Below are positions 23,572 to 32,636 of a stretch of 64,000 nt of DNA, one piece after another (position 1 is the stretch's first letter; the number at the start of each line of letters is the position of its first letter). The stretch is taken from NCBI GenBank assembly GCA_964425605.1, contig CAYRNR010000016.1, positions 13,905 through 77,904 of the forward strand. The letters are read 5' to 3'. Source of the DNA: CAYRNR01 sp964425605 (GTDB lineage Bacteria; Myxococcota_A; UBA796; UBA9615; CAYRNR01). The position numbers and the translations under genes are program-made. Under the pieces are notes generated by a model that saw nothing but the letters and a program-made list of their open reading frames with translations, was not told the DNA's origin and ran no database searches.

Positions 23572-25287
23572 ATGAACATCATTGGCATCCACCAGGGCCA
23601 CAATGCATCCGCTTCCCTGCTCCAGGACGGCCAGCTCACCCACGCGGTGCAGGAAGAGCGGTTCACCGGCGTCAAGAACCAGCCCGGGTTCCCGGGCCAC
23701 GCGATCCGCTGGATACTCGAGAACAGCGGGCTGATCCCGCGGGACATCCACCACGTGGTCCACGGCTCGTGGAACAAGACCCTGGACCTGAGCCGGGACG
23801 AGATCCTCGAGGTGTACCGGGGGCAGGCCCAGCGTTCGAAGCGCGTGGAGGGGATGACGCAGCTGAAGGTCGCCCGCGCGACGATCCTCAAGAAGGTGGG
23901 CCTGTACGAGAAGCTGAAGCTGGCCCTGGACGACGGGCTGTTCGAGGAGACGCGCGCCCTGTTCGAGGGACAGACCGACCGGATCTCCTCGCGCGACCAC
24001 CACCTCTGCCACGCGGCGCAGGCGTACTACATGTCGCCCTTCGCCGACGGCGACGCCCTGGTGCTCACCGCGGACGGCTCCGGGGACGGCCTGAGCGCCT
24101 CGGTCTGCGTGGGCCGGGGCGGCCGGCTCGAGCGGATCGCCGAGACGTCCGACGGCCACTCCCTGGGCGACATCTACGCCCGCGTGACCTTCATGATGGG
24201 CATGGTGCCGCTGGAGCACGAGTACAAGCTCATGGGCATGGCGCCCTACGTCTCCAGCCGCTACGCCGAGAAGGTGTGCAGGATCTTCGAGTCCTACCTG
24301 GAGATCGACGGACTGAACTTCCGGCGCAAGACGCCCGAACCCACGCAGTACATCGGCAAGCGGCTCGCGCAGGACCTGAAGTACGTGCGCTTCGACAGCG
24401 TCGCGGCCGGTCTCCAGCTGTTCACCGAGCGGCTCATGGCCCGGTGGGTCCGCAACGCCATCCAGCACACCGGGATTCGACGGTTGGCCTGCTCCGGTGG
24501 GACGTTCATGAACGTCAAGGCCAACGGCGTCATCGGCGCGTTCGACGAGGTGGACGAGATCTTCGTGGCGCCGAGCTGCGGCGACGAGAGCCTGTCCATG
24601 GGCGCTGCCTACCTCACCTGCGCCGAGGAGGGGGGAACACCTCGACCGCCCGAGGCGCTCTACCTCGGACCCGACCTGGTGCAAGAAGATCTGCGTGAGG
24701 CGGTGGGGGCGGCCGACTTCTTCGAGGTGGAGGAGCCCGCGGATGCCGCCGCTCGCGTCGCCGAGCTGCTGGCCGGCGGCGAGATCGTCGCGCGCTGCTG
24801 TGGGCGCACGGAGTTCGGCGCCAGGGCCCTGGGCAACCGCAGCCTGCTCGCCGATCCCTCCCGGCCCCACATCGTTCGCATCCTCAACCAGATGATCAAG
24901 ATGCGCGATTTCTGGATGCCGTTCGCCCCCATCGTCATGCAGGACCGCCAGGAGGGGTACTTCATCAACCCCAAGGGCATCCGCTCGCCGTACATGATGA
25001 TGGCGTTCGACACCGTCGAGGAGCGCTTCGAGGACATGGCGGCCGCCCTTCAGCCCGCGGATCGCTCCTCCCGGCCGGAGATCCTCGAGCGCGGCCAGAA
25101 CCCCGAGATGGAGCGCGTGCTGGACCTGTTCGAGGAGCGGACGGGACGTCCGGTCCTGCTCAACACGTCGTACAACATCCACGGCGAGCCCATGGTCTCG
25201 GGGGTCCAGCAGGCCATCGACGTGTTCCGGCGCTCCGGACTGAACTGGTTGTGGCTGGACAGGTACGTGTTGCACAAGATCGCTTGA
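23572..25287 (+). CDS. NodU/CmcH-family carbamoyltransferase
   Basis: A 571-residue cytosolic enzyme of usual length. N-terminal kinase-like YrdC-type fold: IIGIHQGHNASASLLQDG, metal-binding HHLCHAAQAYYMSPF, LTADGSGDG, EHEYKLMGMAPY, and ACSGGTFMNVKANG. C-terminal carbamoyltransferase domain: GRTEFGARALGNRSLLADP, RDFWMPFAPIV and LNTSYNIHGEPMV. These enzymes use carbamoyl phosphate and ATP to carbamoylate hydroxyls of sugars or natural products. The acceptor is unknown; a sugar of the nearby polysaccharide is possible but 2 kb and other genes separate them. GGAAGGAC precedes the ATG. Divergent from a membrane protein and followed by an ankyrin lipoprotein. Confidence 0.9.
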   Translation: MNIIGIHQGHNASASLLQDGQLTHAVQEERFTGVKNQPGFPGHAIRWILENSGLIPRDIHHVVHGSWNKTLDLSRDEILEVYRGQAQRSKRVEGMTQLKVARATILKKVGLYEKLKLALDDGLFEETRALFEGQTDRISSRDHHLCHAAQAYYMSPFADGDALVLTADGSGDGLSASVCVGRGGRLERIAETSDGHSLGDIYARVTFMMGMVPLEHEYKLMGMAPYVSSRYAEKVCRIFESYLEIDGLNFRRKTPEPTQYIGKRLAQDLKYVRFDSVAAGLQLFTERLMARWVRNAIQHTGIRRLACSGGTFMNVKANGVIGAFDEVDEIFVAPSCGDESLSMGAAYLTCAEEGGTPRPPEALYLGPDLVQEDLREAVGAADFFEVEEPADAAARVAELLAGGEIVARCCGRTEFGARALGNRSLLADPSRPHIVRILNQMIKMRDFWMPFAPIVMQDRQEGYFINPKGIRSPYMMMAFDTVEERFEDMAAALQPADRSSRPEILERGQNPEMERVLDLFEERTGRPVLLNTSYNIHGEPMVSGVQQAIDVFRRSGLNWLWLDRYVLHKIA

Positions 25288-25303
25288 GGACCGGGAGGGT
25301 ACC

Positions 25304-25996
25304 GTGCGTCAGCTGATCCCCATCGCCCTGTGTGTGGCCGCCGTGTTCGCGGCGGCGGGCTGTCTGAGTGACGAGGAGAAGGCGCGGCGCACGCTCCAGG
25401 TCCAGGGTGTGGAGTACACCGAGGACGCCTTCGTGGCCCAGGCCGGCGCCGGCGCCACGGACATGGCGCAGCTGTTCCTGACCGCCGGGATGAGCGTGGA
25501 CGCCCGGTCCACCGAGGGCAGGACCGCGCTGCACGAGGCCGCGGCCGCCGCGAACGAGGAGGCCATGGGCTGGCTCCTGGAGCACGGGGCCAGCCTCCAG
25601 GCCGCCGACGCCGACGGCTGCGCCGTGATCTGGCGGCCCGTGCTCGAGCCCGATCCTCGCGTCCTGACCTACCTGCTCGAGCAGGGCGCGGCCGTGGACT
25701 CGCGAGACAGCCGCGGGCGCACCCCCCTGGTCCACGCCGCCGCGGCCGACGAGGTGGACATCGTCCGATTGCTGCTGGACGGTCACGCGGACGTGAACGC
25801 GAAGACCGCCATCGGCGTCACCCCCCTGATGAACGCCGCGGTGACGGGCGGCCCCGAGATGCTCGGCATGCTGCTCGACGCGGGCGCGGACAGCGCCGTG
25901 ACCGACAGCAACGGCAAGACCGCCGCGGACGTGGCGCGCAGCTTCGATCGAGAGGACAACGCGGCGTTCATCGAGGCGAGGGTGAGCGCACAGTAG
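25304..25996 (+). CDS. Ankyrin-repeat lipoprotein
   Basis: A 230-residue lipoprotein beginning with GTG (preceded by GGGAGGG), with lipobox AAAGC (Cys19). After a short helix, four to five ankyrin repeats follow: STEGRTALHEAAAAANEEAM, DADGCAVIWRPVLEPD (degenerate), DSRGRTPLVHAAAADEVDI, AIGVTPLMNAAVTGGPEM and a half repeat SNGKTAADVARSF. Exported ankyrin proteins are protein-binding scaffolds, often periplasmic partners of catalases or toxins; no partner is adjacent. 16 bp behind the carbamoyltransferase gene, so co-transcribed. Convergent with the phosphoesterase gene. Confidence 0.88.
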   Translation: MRQLIPIALCVAAVFAAAGCLSDEEKARRTLQVQGVEYTEDAFVAQAGAGATDMAQLFLTAGMSVDARSTEGRTALHEAAAAANEEAMGWLLEHGASLQAADADGCAVIWRPVLEPDPRVLTYLLEQGAAVDSRDSRGRTPLVHAAAADEVDIVRLLLDGHADVNAKTAIGVTPLMNAAVTGGPEMLGMLLDAGADSAVTDSNGKTAADVARSFDREDNAAFIEARVSAQ

Positions 25997-26002
25997 CCCG
26001 GG

Positions 26003-27244
26003 TCACGCCCGTCGCAGGACGATCCGGCCGATCTCGGGATCCACCCCCCACCTCAGCGGCGCGACGGCCATCCCCACTCCCCTCGACACGATCACCGGCC
26101 AGGCCGGCCCCTGGACCAGGCCGCCCGCGTACTTGGGGCCGTACTCGCTGGGGATGAGCGGGGCGCCGTGGCCCGGGATCATGATCTGACCCCCGTGGGT
26201 GTGCCCGGAGAGCTGCAGGTCGTAGTGCAGCTCCGGGAAACGCTCGGGGAACCGCTCGGCCACGTCCGGGTGATGCGAGATCAACAGCCGCGGGCACAGC
26301 GGCGAGATGAAGCGGGACGCCATCCGCGGCGCTGGCCGGTCCTCGGCGAGGTCAGCCATGCCCACCAGGGCCAGGCTCTCCGACGGGACCTCGGTTCCCG
26401 TGAGCCCATCGGGCGTGAGGAACAGCGTGAGATTCTCCAGCAGCGGGATGTCCACCTCGGCGAACCTGCGGCGCGTCCCCTCGGCGTCCACGAAGTGGTC
26501 GTGGTTGCCCATCACGGCCACGGTGCCGAGCCGGGACCGCAGCTCACCGAACACGCCGATGCCGGTGTGGACCGCGGAGGGGATCCGATACGTGTAGTCC
26601 CCGGTGAGGACGACGAGATCGGCCTGCTGCTCGTTGGCCAGGTCGATGGCGCGTTCGATGTGCCCGCGGCTCACCAGCGGGCCGTAGTGCGTGTCCGTCA
26701 GGTGGGCGATGACCAGCCCGTCCAGCGCACGGGGGAGCTCGTGGATCGGGATCTCGTAAGACCGCAGCCGGAGCTTGCCGGGGACGACCACCGAAGCCCA
26801 GAACGCGGGCGTGGCCGCGCCCACCGAGGCCAGCGCGGCGCCGCCTCGCATCACCAGATGACGCCGGCTCGGGCCCGCCGCGGCGCCGCCGCCGGCGGGT
26901 GCGGGGGCCGGAGAGGAGAACGCCGGCCACACCGCCGCCGCGCACCCACCGTAGAACACCGCCGCGATGCCGAACCGCACCGCGATGTAGAGCACGAGCT
27001 GATCCTGCCAGGGGTCCCCCACCGCCCGGTGCGCGAAGGGCGCGGCAGGGGTGCTCAGGATCTCCGCGGCGCGGTACAGGAGCCCCACGAACCCCTGGAA
27101 CACGCCCCACGGCCACAGGGTCTCGGCCTGGAGGAACAACCCCATCCCGACCACCCACAGCAGCGCGGTGAGGACGGCCCAACGCGCCATGTACGTCCGC
27201 ACCACGTTCGGGAGGGGGCTGTCGCTGGGGGGCCGTGGGGGCAT
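26003..27244 (-). CDS. Membrane-anchored metallophosphoesterase (YkuE/YaeI-like)
   Basis: A 413-residue protein from the ATG at 27244, chosen because GGAG lies 7 bp before it; an ATG 75 bp upstream has no Shine-Dalgarno. Three hydrophobic segments (about 18-42, 48-70 and 86-105) are followed by a second signal-like stretch with a double Arg (SRRHLVMRGGAALASVGAAT). The catalytic domain has all calcineurin-type metal motifs: HLTDTHYGPL, VLTGDYTY, VMGNHDHF, LISHHPD and LSGHTHGGQI. YkuE-like enzymes are exported, Zn-dependent and may act on envelope lipids (UDP-diacylglucosamine-type) or nucleotides. Substrate is not given by sequence. Divergent from the polysaccharide export gene. Confidence 0.88.
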   Translation of the reverse strand: MPPRPPSDSPLPNVVRTYMARWAVLTALLWVVGMGLFLQAETLWPWGVFQGFVGLLYRAAEILSTPAAPFAHRAVGDPWQDQLVLYIAVRFGIAAVFYGGCAAAVWPAFSSPAPAPAGGGAAAGPSRRHLVMRGGAALASVGAATPAFWASVVVPGKLRLRSYEIPIHELPRALDGLVIAHLTDTHYGPLVSRGHIERAIDLANEQQADLVVLTGDYTYRIPSAVHTGIGVFGELRSRLGTVAVMGNHDHFVDAEGTRRRFAEVDIPLLENLTLFLTPDGLTGTEVPSESLALVGMADLAEDRPAPRMASRFISPLCPRLLISHHPDVAERFPERFPELHYDLQLSGHTHGGQIMIPGHGAPLIPSEYGPKYAGGLVQGPAWPVIVSRGVGMAVAPLRWGVDPEIGRIVLRRA

Positions 27245-27336
27245 CCGGGTACTCCAACGCGTCAGCGATGGAGCGTAGTCCCGACCAGCCCAAATGCCAA
27301 ACTCCGCGTTCGTCGTCATGGGAAGCCGGACGGGTG

Positions 27337-27342
27337 TACAAT
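27337..27342 (+). promoter_or_regulatory. Candidate -10 element of polysaccharide export gene
   Basis: TACAAT preceded by TG (TGTACAAT) lies 58 bp before the ATG at 27400. No good -35 is seen. If used, transcription would begin near 27349, leaving a leader of about 50 bases and arguing against the ATG at 27352 as start. Confidence 0.3.
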
Positions 27343-27399
27343 TGGAGGAGCATGTGGAGTGACGGGCCCAGGACAGAGGCTCGCCGAAGGGATAGGCCC

Positions 27400-28014
27400 A
27401 TGGATGGACGCCTGGTGGTAGTGGCCTTGCTGGTCGGCCTCGCGCTGACGGGGTGCCCCACGAAGACCCAGGTCCCGCCCAGCAACCTCCCCACCGCTCC
27501 GGCCCCGGTCGCCGTGCCCGACGGGGAAGGTGTGCTGGGCCCGGAGGACGTCGTCGAGATCCGCGTCTACCGCGAGGAGGAGCTGAGCAGCGAGTACCGG
27601 GTCGAGGCGGACGGCACCATCAACTTCCCCCTCATCGGCTCGGTCGAGGTGGCCGGGCTGACACCCACCGAGGCGTCGAAGACCATCGACTGGCTCCTCG
27701 AGGACGGCTTCCTCAAGGACGCGCAGGTGACCATCCGCGTCATCGAGTTCAACAGCCGCCAGATCACGGTCCTGGGCCGGGTCAAGGTGCCCGGTTCGTA
27801 CCCGTACTCGGACGGGATGACCGTCGTCCAGGCCATCGCCCTCGCCGGCGGCCTCGAGGAGGGGCACGCCGCCTACCGCACGACCATCACTCGCGGAGAA
27901 GGGGGCACGCAGGCGGTGATCCGGGTCCCCTTCAGCGAGATCTCCAAGGGCCGCGCACCCAACGTCGAGGTGCAGCCCAGCGACGTGATCTTCGTCCCCG
28001 AATCACCGCTCTGA
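27400..28014 (+). CDS. Wza-like polysaccharide export lipoprotein
   Basis: A 204-residue outer-membrane lipoprotein (LALTGC, Cys19 or so). The Poly_export domain follows (VLGPEDVVEIRVYREEELS, EYRVEADGTINFPLIGSVEVAG, PTEASKTIDWLLEDGFLKDA) and then one SLBB domain (ITVLGRVKVPGSYPYSDGMT, QAIALAGGLEEGHAAYRTTI). Only one SLBB and no C-terminal amphipathic helix are seen, so it is a short Wza/EpsY form. Wza-type octamers make the exit channel for capsule or exopolysaccharide and work with the Wzc-type kinase found at 40.8-43.1 kb. ATG at 27400 is preferred over the in-frame ATG at 27352, although the latter has a GGAGGAG at short spacing. First gene of the plus-strand part of the locus. Confidence 0.9.
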   Translation: MDGRLVVVALLVGLALTGCPTKTQVPPSNLPTAPAPVAVPDGEGVLGPEDVVEIRVYREEELSSEYRVEADGTINFPLIGSVEVAGLTPTEASKTIDWLLEDGFLKDAQVTIRVIEFNSRQITVLGRVKVPGSYPYSDGMTVVQAIALAGGLEEGHAAYRTTITRGEGGTQAVIRVPFSEISKGRAPNVEVQPSDVIFVPESPL

Positions 28015-28029
28015 GCCGCTGACCGGACG

Positions 28030-29484
28030 GTGGAGGACAGGCGTATTCGAGACCCCCGCGCCGCGCGAATGCTCCCCCACGACGCCCTGGGTTTCCCGTT
28101 CTCCCTGTACGTCCTCGCGCTGGCCGCAGGCGCCGTGCTCGAGGTCCTGTTGCTCGTGCTCGGCGTCACCGACGCGTCGAGCTGGCGAGACGTGCTGCTG
28201 GTCTTCGGGCCGGCCGCCGCGCTGGCTGGGCTGCGCCACCCCACCTTCGTGCTGCCGTTCTACTTCTTCATCGGCACCCTCAAGAGCCTCCCGATACTGC
28301 AGGCATTCCCCGGCAACCTCTCCGTCGTCATGGGCCTGTTCGTCGCCGCGTGCTGCGCTGTGCAGCTGCTGCGAACTCGCCGGCACTCCATCCACGTCCC
28401 GGCGGTGGTGATCTTCGTGTTGCTGGTGGGGCTGATCGTCGTGGCGTACGGCCGCTCGATCATGCCCAACATCGCCCACACCAAGATGCTCTACCTGCGC
28501 ACCTTCCTGGTCGTCTCCTTCATCGCGCCGATGATCCTGGTGGTGGACCGCAAGGGGATCGAAGAGCTGCTCTGGGGGCTGATCGTGGTGGGGCTCCTGG
28601 TGCTGATGGGCATGTTCCTGGCCACGGAGCGCGACGCGTACAATTCCGTGCGCATGGGCATGTCCGGTGCCAGCGCGATCACCACGGCCAACGCCCTGGT
28701 GCTCGGCGCGCTCATCTCCCTGTTCTGGTGGTTGCCGCACGCGCGGGCCCTGGTCCCCAGGCTCACCGCCGCCGCGGTGGCCGTGGGCTGCATGGCAGGG
28801 CTCGTCGCCACGGGCTCCCGCGGCCCGTTCCTGTTTGGACTGGCCACCCTGGGCGTCGGCAGCTTCACCTACCTGCGCAGGCTCAGCCGCAACTTCGTCA
28901 ACAACGGCCTGCGGCTGGTCATGCTCGCCGCGTGCCTGGCCCTGCTGTTCTGGGGATTGAAGGCCTCGAGGTACACCGACGAGTTCGGCGGCTCCGAACG
29001 CGTGCTGACCGTGGTCAGCGGTGACTGGCAGCGCGTGGTGCGCGCCGACGATCGCTACTGGCTGTGGAAGGCGGCCATCGAGATGATCGTCGAGAAGCCG
29101 CTGCTGGGCCACGGCCTGGGCGCCTACAACCGCAAGCTCAGCCGCGGAGACGACTGGAAGTACACCTATCCGCACAACCTGGTCCTCGATCTGGGGTGCG
29201 AGGCCGGCCTGCCCACGGCGCTTCTACTCGTGGCCCTGTACGTGCTGGCCTTCAAGGGCGTCGCGCTGCCGCTGCTGTTCCGCCCTCCCGAGGACTGGGT
29301 GGACCGCGGGCTGGTGGCCGTGGGCCTGATCCTGCTGTTCAGCTTCCTCGAGGCCATGGTCTCCAACGACGTCTTCAGGGCCCGGTACGAGTGGGGCGCG
29401 CTGGGGCTGGCCTTCGCGATGTCCGTGGTCGCCGCGCGAGAACGGGCCGCGGATGGGGAGCGGAACGGGGGTGTTCCGGGTTGA
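28030..29484 (+). CDS. O-antigen ligase/polymerase family membrane protein
   Basis: A 484-residue protein with about twelve hydrophobic segments. The Wzy_C/O-antigen ligase signature is present in the large periplasmic loop: ATGSRGPFLFGLATLGV, then KAAIEMIVEKPLLGHGLGAY with TYPHNLVLDLGCEAGLPTAL. Such proteins polymerise or transfer undecaprenyl-linked glycans at the periplasmic face. GTG at 28030 starts 16 bp behind the export gene; ATG at 28069 is an alternative. A second member of the family lies at 38459-40828 on the other strand, so one may be the polymerase and the other a ligase. Confidence 0.88.
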   Translation: MEDRRIRDPRAARMLPHDALGFPFSLYVLALAAGAVLEVLLLVLGVTDASSWRDVLLVFGPAAALAGLRHPTFVLPFYFFIGTLKSLPILQAFPGNLSVVMGLFVAACCAVQLLRTRRHSIHVPAVVIFVLLVGLIVVAYGRSIMPNIAHTKMLYLRTFLVVSFIAPMILVVDRKGIEELLWGLIVVGLLVLMGMFLATERDAYNSVRMGMSGASAITTANALVLGALISLFWWLPHARALVPRLTAAAVAVGCMAGLVATGSRGPFLFGLATLGVGSFTYLRRLSRNFVNNGLRLVMLAACLALLFWGLKASRYTDEFGGSERVLTVVSGDWQRVVRADDRYWLWKAAIEMIVEKPLLGHGLGAYNRKLSRGDDWKYTYPHNLVLDLGCEAGLPTALLLVALYVLAFKGVALPLLFRPPEDWVDRGLVAVGLILLFSFLEAMVSNDVFRARYEWGALGLAFAMSVVAARERAADGERNGGVPG

Positions 29485-29536
29485 CGCGGTCGACCCATGA
29501 GGGATACTTCTTGCGAACCGACCCACGGGAGCCAAC

Positions 29537-30370
29537 ATGCCTGTCTTCGTCATCCACGCCATGGGCAAGGAGCCCCGCAAGGCGGTCTTCGACGCCTCCA
29601 CTGTGAATGCGGGTCGCAACCAGGACAACGAGCTGGTCCTGCCCGGAGCCACCGTCTCGCGCCAGCACGCGGTCTTCACCATGGGCACCGACGGAGGGTG
29701 GGCGGTCCGCTGCGCGTCCGAGACCAACCCCATCGTCGTGGACGGCAGGCTGGTGCGCGCCCACGCCCCGGTGACCGACGGCACCGAGATCCTCATCGGC
29801 GCGGAGTTCCTGGTGGTGTTCGTCCGGCGCGAGGGCGAGGCGTACAAGTACATGGGCGGTCGCAGCGTGTACGCGCGATCCCAGTGCAGCGACTGTGGCT
29901 GGAACGGCATGCTCTCGGCGCTGAGGATGGCGCCCATCTGCCCCGCGTGCGGCAGCTCCAAGGTCAAGCGCCTGGACAAGTACGACCGCGGCGAGGCGCA
30001 GATGGAGGCCATGCGCGGCTCCACCGAGCACGTGGACGTGGGGCAGGTGCGCAAGCACCTCGAGCAGATCAAGGCGGCCAAGCGCAGCCGGCTCGAGCGC
30101 GTGGACAGCGAAGGCGGTCCGCGGAAGCTGGACCTGAGCGAGACCGAGACGATCCGCATCGCCAAGAAGGGCGGTGGGGCGATGAAGCTGTTCGGGATGA
30201 TCATCGGCGGCGGCCTGGAGATCGCATGGGACGGCAGGGCCTTCCTGCTCAACAGCGACGTGGACTTCCCGAGCATGAAGGTCAACGGAGAGAAGACCAA
30301 ACGCGCGCGGCTGAAGTCCGGAGACCTGATCGAGGTCGGCAAGAACCGCTTCCGCTACGTCACCGAGTGA
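29537..30370 (+). CDS. Protein with two FHA domains and a zinc ribbon
   Basis: A 277-residue cytosolic protein. Residues about 5-95 are an FHA domain (VNAGRNQDNELVLPGATVSR with the phosphothreonine-binding Arg/Ser/His pattern RQHAVF). Residues 117-138 hold a four-Cys zinc ribbon (CSDC and CPAC). A charged helical linker leads to a second FHA-like beta unit (about 205-275: FGMIIGGGLEIAWDGRAFLL, GDLIEVGKNRFRYV). The next gene, a Ser/Thr kinase, starts 1 bp after the stop, so this is probably its phospho-dependent partner. FHA1 looks functional; the second lacks the clear Ser-x-x-His and may be structural. Confidence 0.85.
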   Translation: MPVFVIHAMGKEPRKAVFDASTVNAGRNQDNELVLPGATVSRQHAVFTMGTDGGWAVRCASETNPIVVDGRLVRAHAPVTDGTEILIGAEFLVVFVRREGEAYKYMGGRSVYARSQCSDCGWNGMLSALRMAPICPACGSSKVKRLDKYDRGEAQMEAMRGSTEHVDVGQVRKHLEQIKAAKRSRLERVDSEGGPRKLDLSETETIRIAKKGGGAMKLFGMIIGGGLEIAWDGRAFLLNSDVDFPSMKVNGEKTKRARLKSGDLIEVGKNRFRYVTE

Positions 30371-30371
30371 G

Positions 30372-31694
30372 ATGACACCAGACCAGGGCGAGGACAGCAG
30401 GGGCGCACGGTTCGGCAAGTACCGGATCGTCGGCGTCCTCGGGGAGGGGAGCTTCGGCACGGTCTTCGAGGCCGTCCTGCCCGGCCCCATGGGATTCTCC
30501 CGCCGCGTCGCGATCAAGCGCCTCAACGCCGAGCTCGTCCGCGACGACCCCTCGGCCATCCGCTCCATGGTCAACGAGGCATGCATCGGTGGCCTGCTCC
30601 ACCACAACAACATCGTCGACACCCTGGAGCTGGGGCAGGTGGGCGACACGTACTTCCTGGCCATGGAGTACGTGGACGGGCTCAACCTCGCCGAGATCAT
30701 CGACCTGTGCGAGGAGCGGCACGTCCTGTTGCCCCGGTTCGTCATCCTCGGCCTGGCGATCCAGGTCTGCCGCGGCCTGCACTACGCCCACTGCCTCCAG
30801 GGGCCCGACAACCGCCCCCTCCGTCTGATCCACCGTGATCTGAAGCCGTCGAACATCATCGTCGACCGCGGCGGCACGGCCCGCATCCTGGACTTCGGCA
30901 TCGCGCGCACCGCGTCGAGCCGCTTCCAGACCACCGAGGCCAGCGTGGTCAAGGGCACGCCGCGATACATGTCCCCGGAGCAGATCACGGCCAAGGCCCG
31001 CCTCACGGCGCGCTCCGACCTGTTCTCGCTCGGTGCGGTGCTGTACGAGCTGATCACCCACAAGCCCCTGTTCCCCGCCCACAAGGTCACCCAGCTCATC
31101 GACCAGATCGTCTTCCAGAACGTGGAGCCACAGATCGGCGAGGCGGAGATGCTGTTCCCCGGCGTGGGCCCCATCCTCACCGGGTGCCTGGCCAAGGAGC
31201 CCAAGGAGCGCTACCGCGACGCCCGCGCCCTGTCCGACGATCTGCGCGTCCTCGCGCGGGACTACCCACCCGAGACCGACATCGCCGACATCATCAACAC
31301 GCTGTTGCCCCACCTGAAGCGGCCGGCGGCGCGCGTCATCCAGGACACCAGCGAGCTCGAGCTCCCCGACGACGAGCCGCGCCCCCTCTCCTACGATCCC
31401 GACGACGATACGTTGCCGTTCGGTGCGGCGCCGCTGCTCGAGGACCTCGACGAGCGGCGCTGGACCTCGTTCAGCCAGGCGTTCGAGGGGTTCTCGCCCC
31501 TGCGCGCACCCGAGGAGACGGACGAGACGCCCGCGGATCTCGTGTGGGACGACGACCCCATCGAGCCCGAGGAGCCGATCTACCCCGTCACGTCCGTGGG
31601 CAAGCGGACCATGGTCCTCGCCGGGGCCGCGGCCCTGCTCGCGGTGCTGCTCGCCCTGAGCACGCTGCCGTGGATACGCGGCTGCGGCGAGTAG
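30372..31694 (+). CDS. Membrane-anchored Ser/Thr protein kinase (PknB-like)
   Basis: A 440-residue Hanks-type kinase. Gly-rich loop GVLGEGSFG (21-29), Lys49 (VAIKRL), catalytic loop HRDLKPSN (154-161), DFG at 174-176 and activation-loop anchor GTPRYMSPEQ (195-204) are all intact, so it should be active. Residues about 300-410 are an acidic, disordered linker; one transmembrane helix near 415-432 (MVLAGAAALLAVLLALSTL) leaves only a very short external tail, so no extracellular sensor is present on this chain. It is co-transcribed with the FHA/zinc-ribbon protein and may phosphorylate enzymes of the polysaccharide locus. Convergent with the T2SSF-like gene. Confidence 0.93.
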   Translation: MTPDQGEDSRGARFGKYRIVGVLGEGSFGTVFEAVLPGPMGFSRRVAIKRLNAELVRDDPSAIRSMVNEACIGGLLHHNNIVDTLELGQVGDTYFLAMEYVDGLNLAEIIDLCEERHVLLPRFVILGLAIQVCRGLHYAHCLQGPDNRPLRLIHRDLKPSNIIVDRGGTARILDFGIARTASSRFQTTEASVVKGTPRYMSPEQITAKARLTARSDLFSLGAVLYELITHKPLFPAHKVTQLIDQIVFQNVEPQIGEAEMLFPGVGPILTGCLAKEPKERYRDARALSDDLRVLARDYPPETDIADIINTLLPHLKRPAARVIQDTSELELPDDEPRPLSYDPDDDTLPFGAAPLLEDLDERRWTSFSQAFEGFSPLRAPEETDETPADLVWDDDPIEPEEPIYPVTSVGKRTMVLAGAAALLAVLLALSTLPWIRGCGE

Positions 31695-31699
31695 CGGGG

Positions 31700-32629
31700 T
31701 CAGGCCGCCAGGGCCACCAGCACCAGGAGCCACTGGACCAGGAACAGCACGTAGGGTCCGGCCACCACCCCCATGGAGACGCGGTCCGCGGTTCGCGCGA
31801 TCTCGGACATCCGGGTCTCGGCGATCCACGTCAGGGACCCGGGCAGGTCTCCCGCCGTCTCCCCCTGGGCGAGGACCGCACGCTCCGCGGGCCGGATCGG
31901 CAGGTGGGCCGCCAGGGCCTCGGTCAACCCGTCTCCCGCCTCCAGATCGCGCTCGATGGCGCGCGCCCGCTGCGCAGCGAAGGTGTTGGGCAGCGAGATC
32001 CGGGCGTTCCACAGGCCGAGCTGGAGCGAGATCCCCGAGTCCGTGGCCAGCGCCAGGATCCAGAAGTAACGGACCATGACGGCGTCCCGGATGGGTTCCC
32101 GGACGATGGGGACCTGCCACAGCAGACGGTCCAGGAGGCCGCGCGCCCTCACCAGGAGGGGAGCCCTCACGAGGTACACCAGCGCGCCGATGGCGCCGCA
32201 GACCGCGGCCACCGCCAGGAACGCCCGGCAGGGGCCGGTGAGGGGGTTGGGCACGACGGCCATGAGCAGCTGCAGCGCCAGCAATGGGCCGATCGCGAGC
32301 TTCCACGAACGGGTGTAGGCGCCGCGGCGGCGCTCGACGTACGCGAGCAGTCGCAGGCTCCGCTCGAGGCGCCCCTGCTCCTCGGCCCAGACCAGCAGCT
32401 CCCCCGATCCAGGTCCGAATGCCGCGCGCAGCGCCGGCAGGGCGGGCTCGAGGCCGCGGCGGTGGGCGAGGGCCGCTTCGAGCTCGGGGAGCAGGGCCCT
32501 CGCAGGCGCGGTCGCCTCGCCCGGGGCCAGGGCCGCGACCGCCTGGGGCAGCGGCGTACCCGTGGCGAGGACCTCGGCCAGCTGCTCGAGGAGGCGGGCC
32601 GAGGTCCGCGGAGAGAGCCTGCCGCTCAT
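31700..32629 (-). CDS. Type II secretion F / PilC-like membrane protein
   Basis: A 309-residue membrane protein with two T2SSF-like halves: residues 1-110 (LLEQLAEVLATGTPLPQAVA, FGPGSGELLVWAEEQGRLER) and about 190-285 (YFWILALATDSGISLQLGLW, AERAVLAQGETAGDLPGSLT), with hydrophobic helices near 115-165 and at the C-terminus. In type II secretion and type IV pili this protein forms the inner-membrane platform with an ATPase (GspE/PilB). No other secretion gene is near, which is unusual; it lies 7 bp behind the sulfatase gene and in the polysaccharide operon. The ATG at 32629 is chosen because the frame further upstream overlaps the sulfatase coding region. Confidence 0.75.
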   Translation of the reverse strand: MSGRLSPRTSARLLEQLAEVLATGTPLPQAVAALAPGEATAPARALLPELEAALAHRRGLEPALPALRAAFGPGSGELLVWAEEQGRLERSLRLLAYVERRRGAYTRSWKLAIGPLLALQLLMAVVPNPLTGPCRAFLAVAAVCGAIGALVYLVRAPLLVRARGLLDRLLWQVPIVREPIRDAVMVRYFWILALATDSGISLQLGLWNARISLPNTFAAQRARAIERDLEAGDGLTEALAAHLPIRPAERAVLAQGETAGDLPGSLTWIAETRMSEIARTADRVSMGVVAGPYVLFLVQWLLVLVALAA

Positions 32630-32636
32630 CGCCCGC

